Below, piece by piece: positions 32,896 to 34,616 of a DNA stretch of 34,616 bases. The DNA is taken from contig WGBX01000135.1 of the NCBI GenBank assembly GCA_015494075.1, positions 1 through 34,616 on the forward strand. Direction: 5' to 3'. Source of the stretch: Flavobacteriaceae bacterium (lineage in GTDB: Bacteria; Bacteroidota; Bacteroidia; Flavobacteriales; Flavobacteriaceae). The notes beneath the pieces were generated by a model. It was not told where the DNA came from. It was given only the letters and a program-made list of their open reading frames with translations, and ran no database searches. The number at the start of each line of letters is the position of its first letter. Position 1 is the first letter of the stretch. A program made the translations under genes and the position numbers.

Positions 32896-34482
32896 TTATT
32901 CCTTAATCAATTTAATAACCGCTTTTTTCTCTCCACTTTGAATACGGGCTAAATAAACGCCAGCAGGCACTTCTTTAATAGAAATATTTACTGTTTCGGC
33001 ATCTGTAAAAGAATTGGAATAAACCAATTTACCATTCAAGTCTGATATTGTGACCTCAATATTATTATAAACCTGACTAAAATTAATAGCAAAATTGCCA
33101 TGATTGGGATTTGGATACACCATTAGTTGTTTTCCAAAATCATTTTCAACTATTCCATTGGTTGTATTTATTTCTATTAAAGAACCAAAAGGATATGTAC
33201 CCGTTGCACTACCATCGAAATCTAACTTTTTGGCACAGGTATTTGTCGCCGGATCGTATTCAAACAAAACACCATCACCATTTACACCGCCATAAACAGT
33301 CATGCCATAGAGTTTCCCGTTACCGGCTTCTAGCAAAGAACCAAAAGGATACACACCCGTTGCACTACCGTCAAAGTCAAACTTCTTGGTATAAATATTT
33401 GTCGCAGGATCGTATTCAAACAAAACACCATCACCATTTACACCGCCATAAGCAGTCATTCCATAAAGTTTGCCGTTACCGGCTTCTAGTAAGGAACCAT
33501 AAGGGCGTGAACCCGTTGCACTACCATCAAAATCTAACTTCTTGGTATAAATATTTGTCGCAGGATCGTATTCAAACAAAACACCATCACCATTTACACC
33601 GCCATAAGCAGTCATTCCATAAAGTTTGCCGTTACCGGCTTCTAGTAAGGAACCAAAAGGATGTGCACCCGTTGCACTACCGTCAAAGTCAAACTTCTTG
33701 GTATAAATATTTGTCGCAGGATCGTATTCAAACAAAACACCATCACCATTTACACCGCCATCTCTAGTCATTCCATAGAGTTTCCCGTTACCGGCTTCTA
33801 GAAAAGAACCAAAAGGATACGCACCCGTTGCACTACCGTCAAAGTCAAACTTCTTGGTATAGGTATTAGCAGTAGGATCATATTCAAATAGAACACCATA
33901 ACCATTTACACCGCCATCTCTAGTCATTCCATAGAGTTTCCCGTCACCGGCTTCTAGCAAGGAACCAAAAGGATGTGCACCCGTTGCACTACCGTCAAAG
34001 TCAAACTTCTTAGTATAGGTATTGGTAGTAGGATCATATTCAAATAGAACACCATCACCATTTACACCACCTTCACTAGTCATTCCATAGAGTTTACCGT
34101 TACCGGCTTCTAGCAAAGACCCAAAAGGATACGCACCCATTGCACTACCGTCAAAGTCAAACTTCTTGGTATAGGAATTGGTAGTAGGATCATATTCAAA
34201 CAAAACACCATCACCATTTACACCGCCTTCACTAGTCATTCCATAGAGTTTGCCGTTACTTGCTTCACAAAGATTTCGATAAGGAAAACCTCCTATATTT
34301 CCATAAAAAGAATACACAACACTCTGGTTATTACCTTCATAATCGGTTTTAAATATCGTACCCGAATTATAATCACCGCCCAGAAAAGTCACCCCCCAAA
34401 GTTCGGTGTTTTGCGCCTGTGTAATTGTACTAAGTAGCAATACTACTGTTATAAACAATGTTTTAAATTTGTAGTTTTTCAT
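32896..34482 (-). CDS. Secreted T9SS cargo with GloVer-type tandem repeats
   Basis: This 528-residue protein has a signal peptide (1-24, ending TQAQ). A diverged first repeat (25-78) is followed by seven near-identical repeats (79-438) of 52 residues with the core LYGMT..GGVNGDGVLFEYDP and KKFDFDGSATGAYPFGSLLEAGNGK. This matches the GloVer tandem repeat (TIGR03803 type). After a linker comes the T9SS type A sorting domain (about 453-528), starting LMVYPNPNHGNF and ending AGVYLARIQSGEKKAVIKLIKE, which directs export across the outer membrane and then is removed. Eight sheet-forming repeats suggest a beta-propeller or solenoid (inference). Ligand is unknown. No TAnnTTTG box was found in the 134 bases upstream. 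Confidence 0.92.
   Translation of the reverse strand: MKNYKFKTLFITVVLLLSTITQAQNTELWGVTFLGGDYNSGTIFKTDYEGNNQSVVYSFYGNIGGFPYRNLCEASNGKLYGMTSEGGVNGDGVLFEYDPTTNSYTKKFDFDGSAMGAYPFGSLLEAGNGKLYGMTSEGGVNGDGVLFEYDPTTNTYTKKFDFDGSATGAHPFGSLLEAGDGKLYGMTRDGGVNGYGVLFEYDPTANTYTKKFDFDGSATGAYPFGSFLEAGNGKLYGMTRDGGVNGDGVLFEYDPATNIYTKKFDFDGSATGAHPFGSLLEAGNGKLYGMTAYGGVNGDGVLFEYDPATNIYTKKLDFDGSATGSRPYGSLLEAGNGKLYGMTAYGGVNGDGVLFEYDPATNIYTKKFDFDGSATGVYPFGSLLEAGNGKLYGMTVYGGVNGDGVLFEYDPATNTCAKKLDFDGSATGTYPFGSLIEINTTNGIVENDFGKQLMVYPNPNHGNFAINFSQVYNNIEVTISDLNGKLVYSNSFTDAETVNISIKEVPAGVYLARIQSGEKKAVIKLIKE
33169..34248 (-). repeat. Seven tandem 156-bp coding repeats in the T9SS protein gene
   Basis: Repeats 2-8 of the protein are encoded by in-frame 156-bp units. 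The match is very recent in places: the 117 bases at 33382-33498 are identical to 33538-33654, and the first 68 bases of that block recur at 33694-33761. Towards the N-terminal end of the protein the units differ more in sequence (Ser-Glu or Arg-Asp replacing Ala-Tyr after LYGMT). Confidence 0.9.
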
Positions 34483-34616
34483 AGCTAAATGTTTTTAATT
34501 ATTACAAGTTTATATTATTTTCTCCGTGTAATCTATATAAACATAACTATTACTTTTTAATATTTTTATCCCTAGAGGTGCCGTATGTTAGTAATGTAGT
34601 TATAGCATTTAATAAC

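Noticed and set aside
33111-33767. A 218-residue open frame antisense to the T9SS gene, with repeated His-rich segments
   Set aside because: It arises from the 156-bp repeats read backwards. The repeats lack stops in this frame because the period is a multiple of three. The sense protein has a signal peptide, a known repeat and a sorting tail.
33169-34248. Regular repeats that might suggest a CRISPR array
   Set aside because: The repeat unit is 156 bp, in frame and directly tandem with no unique spacers; it encodes protein repeats.
34483-34616. Promoter or RNA element ahead of the T9SS gene
   Set aside because: The stretch is AT-rich and contains no TAnnTTTG match on the minus strand or convincing hairpin; I see nothing supportable.

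Overview
The window looks like chromosomal DNA from a low-GC member of the Bacteroidota, most likely order Flavobacteriales. The evidence is: a gliding-motility lipoprotein (GldH); a protein with a type A type-IX-secretion (T9SS) sorting tail; DUF4270 and DUF2723 family proteins; a FolK-deoxynucleoside kinase fusion; and repeated TAnnTTTG boxes, the Bacteroidota -7 promoter element, ahead of many transcription units. Genus and species cannot be read from the sequence. No rRNA, tRNA, CRISPR array, transposase or phage gene was found. Most of the window is core genome.

Layout. 1-814: the start of a YgjV-like membrane protein (leaving the window on the left) and a divergent unknown six-helix membrane protein. 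966-5811 (minus): a large DUF2723 GT-C-like membrane protein with its terminator, a lone LolD/MacB-type ABC ATPase, and panC. 5904-8331 (plus): a protein resembling only the N-terminal half of glycogen synthase, then a DUF4270 lipoprotein, fired from a promoter back to back with that of panC. 8487-12629 (plus): ricT (PSP1), gldH and a class A penicillin-binding protein, packed as one operon. 12630-20232 (minus): a methyltransferase and pyruvate kinase; then dusB, comF, recA, frr, a THUMP-domain rRNA methyltransferase and a DUF456 protein. 20389-26454 (plus): a very large alpha-2-macroglobulin lipoprotein that keeps its thioester motif. 26449-32546 (minus): an outer-membrane barrel protein, prfC, folK-dNK, a ZIP metal transporter and mnmG. 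32547-32895 holds a GC-rich cluster of direct and inverted repeats. 32896-34482 (minus) is a secreted T9SS cargo protein with about eight GloVer-type repeats of 52 residues.

How the genes relate. Several contribute to the cell envelope: the class A PBP, GldH, the alpha-2-macroglobulin, DUF4270, the barrel protein, the T9SS cargo, and DUF2723 as a possible protein O-mannosyltransferase. Others serve translation and RNA modification (frr, prfC, dusB, mnmG, the THUMP methyltransferase), recombination and DNA uptake (recA, comF), and cofactor or central metabolism (panC, folK, pyk).

No complete unknown defence or mobile system is visible. The most promising leads are: the conserved-looking block of panC, glycogen-synthase-like protein and DUF4270, in which the synthase-like protein lacks the usual nucleotide-sugar motif and its whole C-terminal domain; the repeat cluster at 32652-32834; the very recent repeat duplications in the T9SS protein; and the density of Bacteroidota O-glycosylation motifs in GldH.
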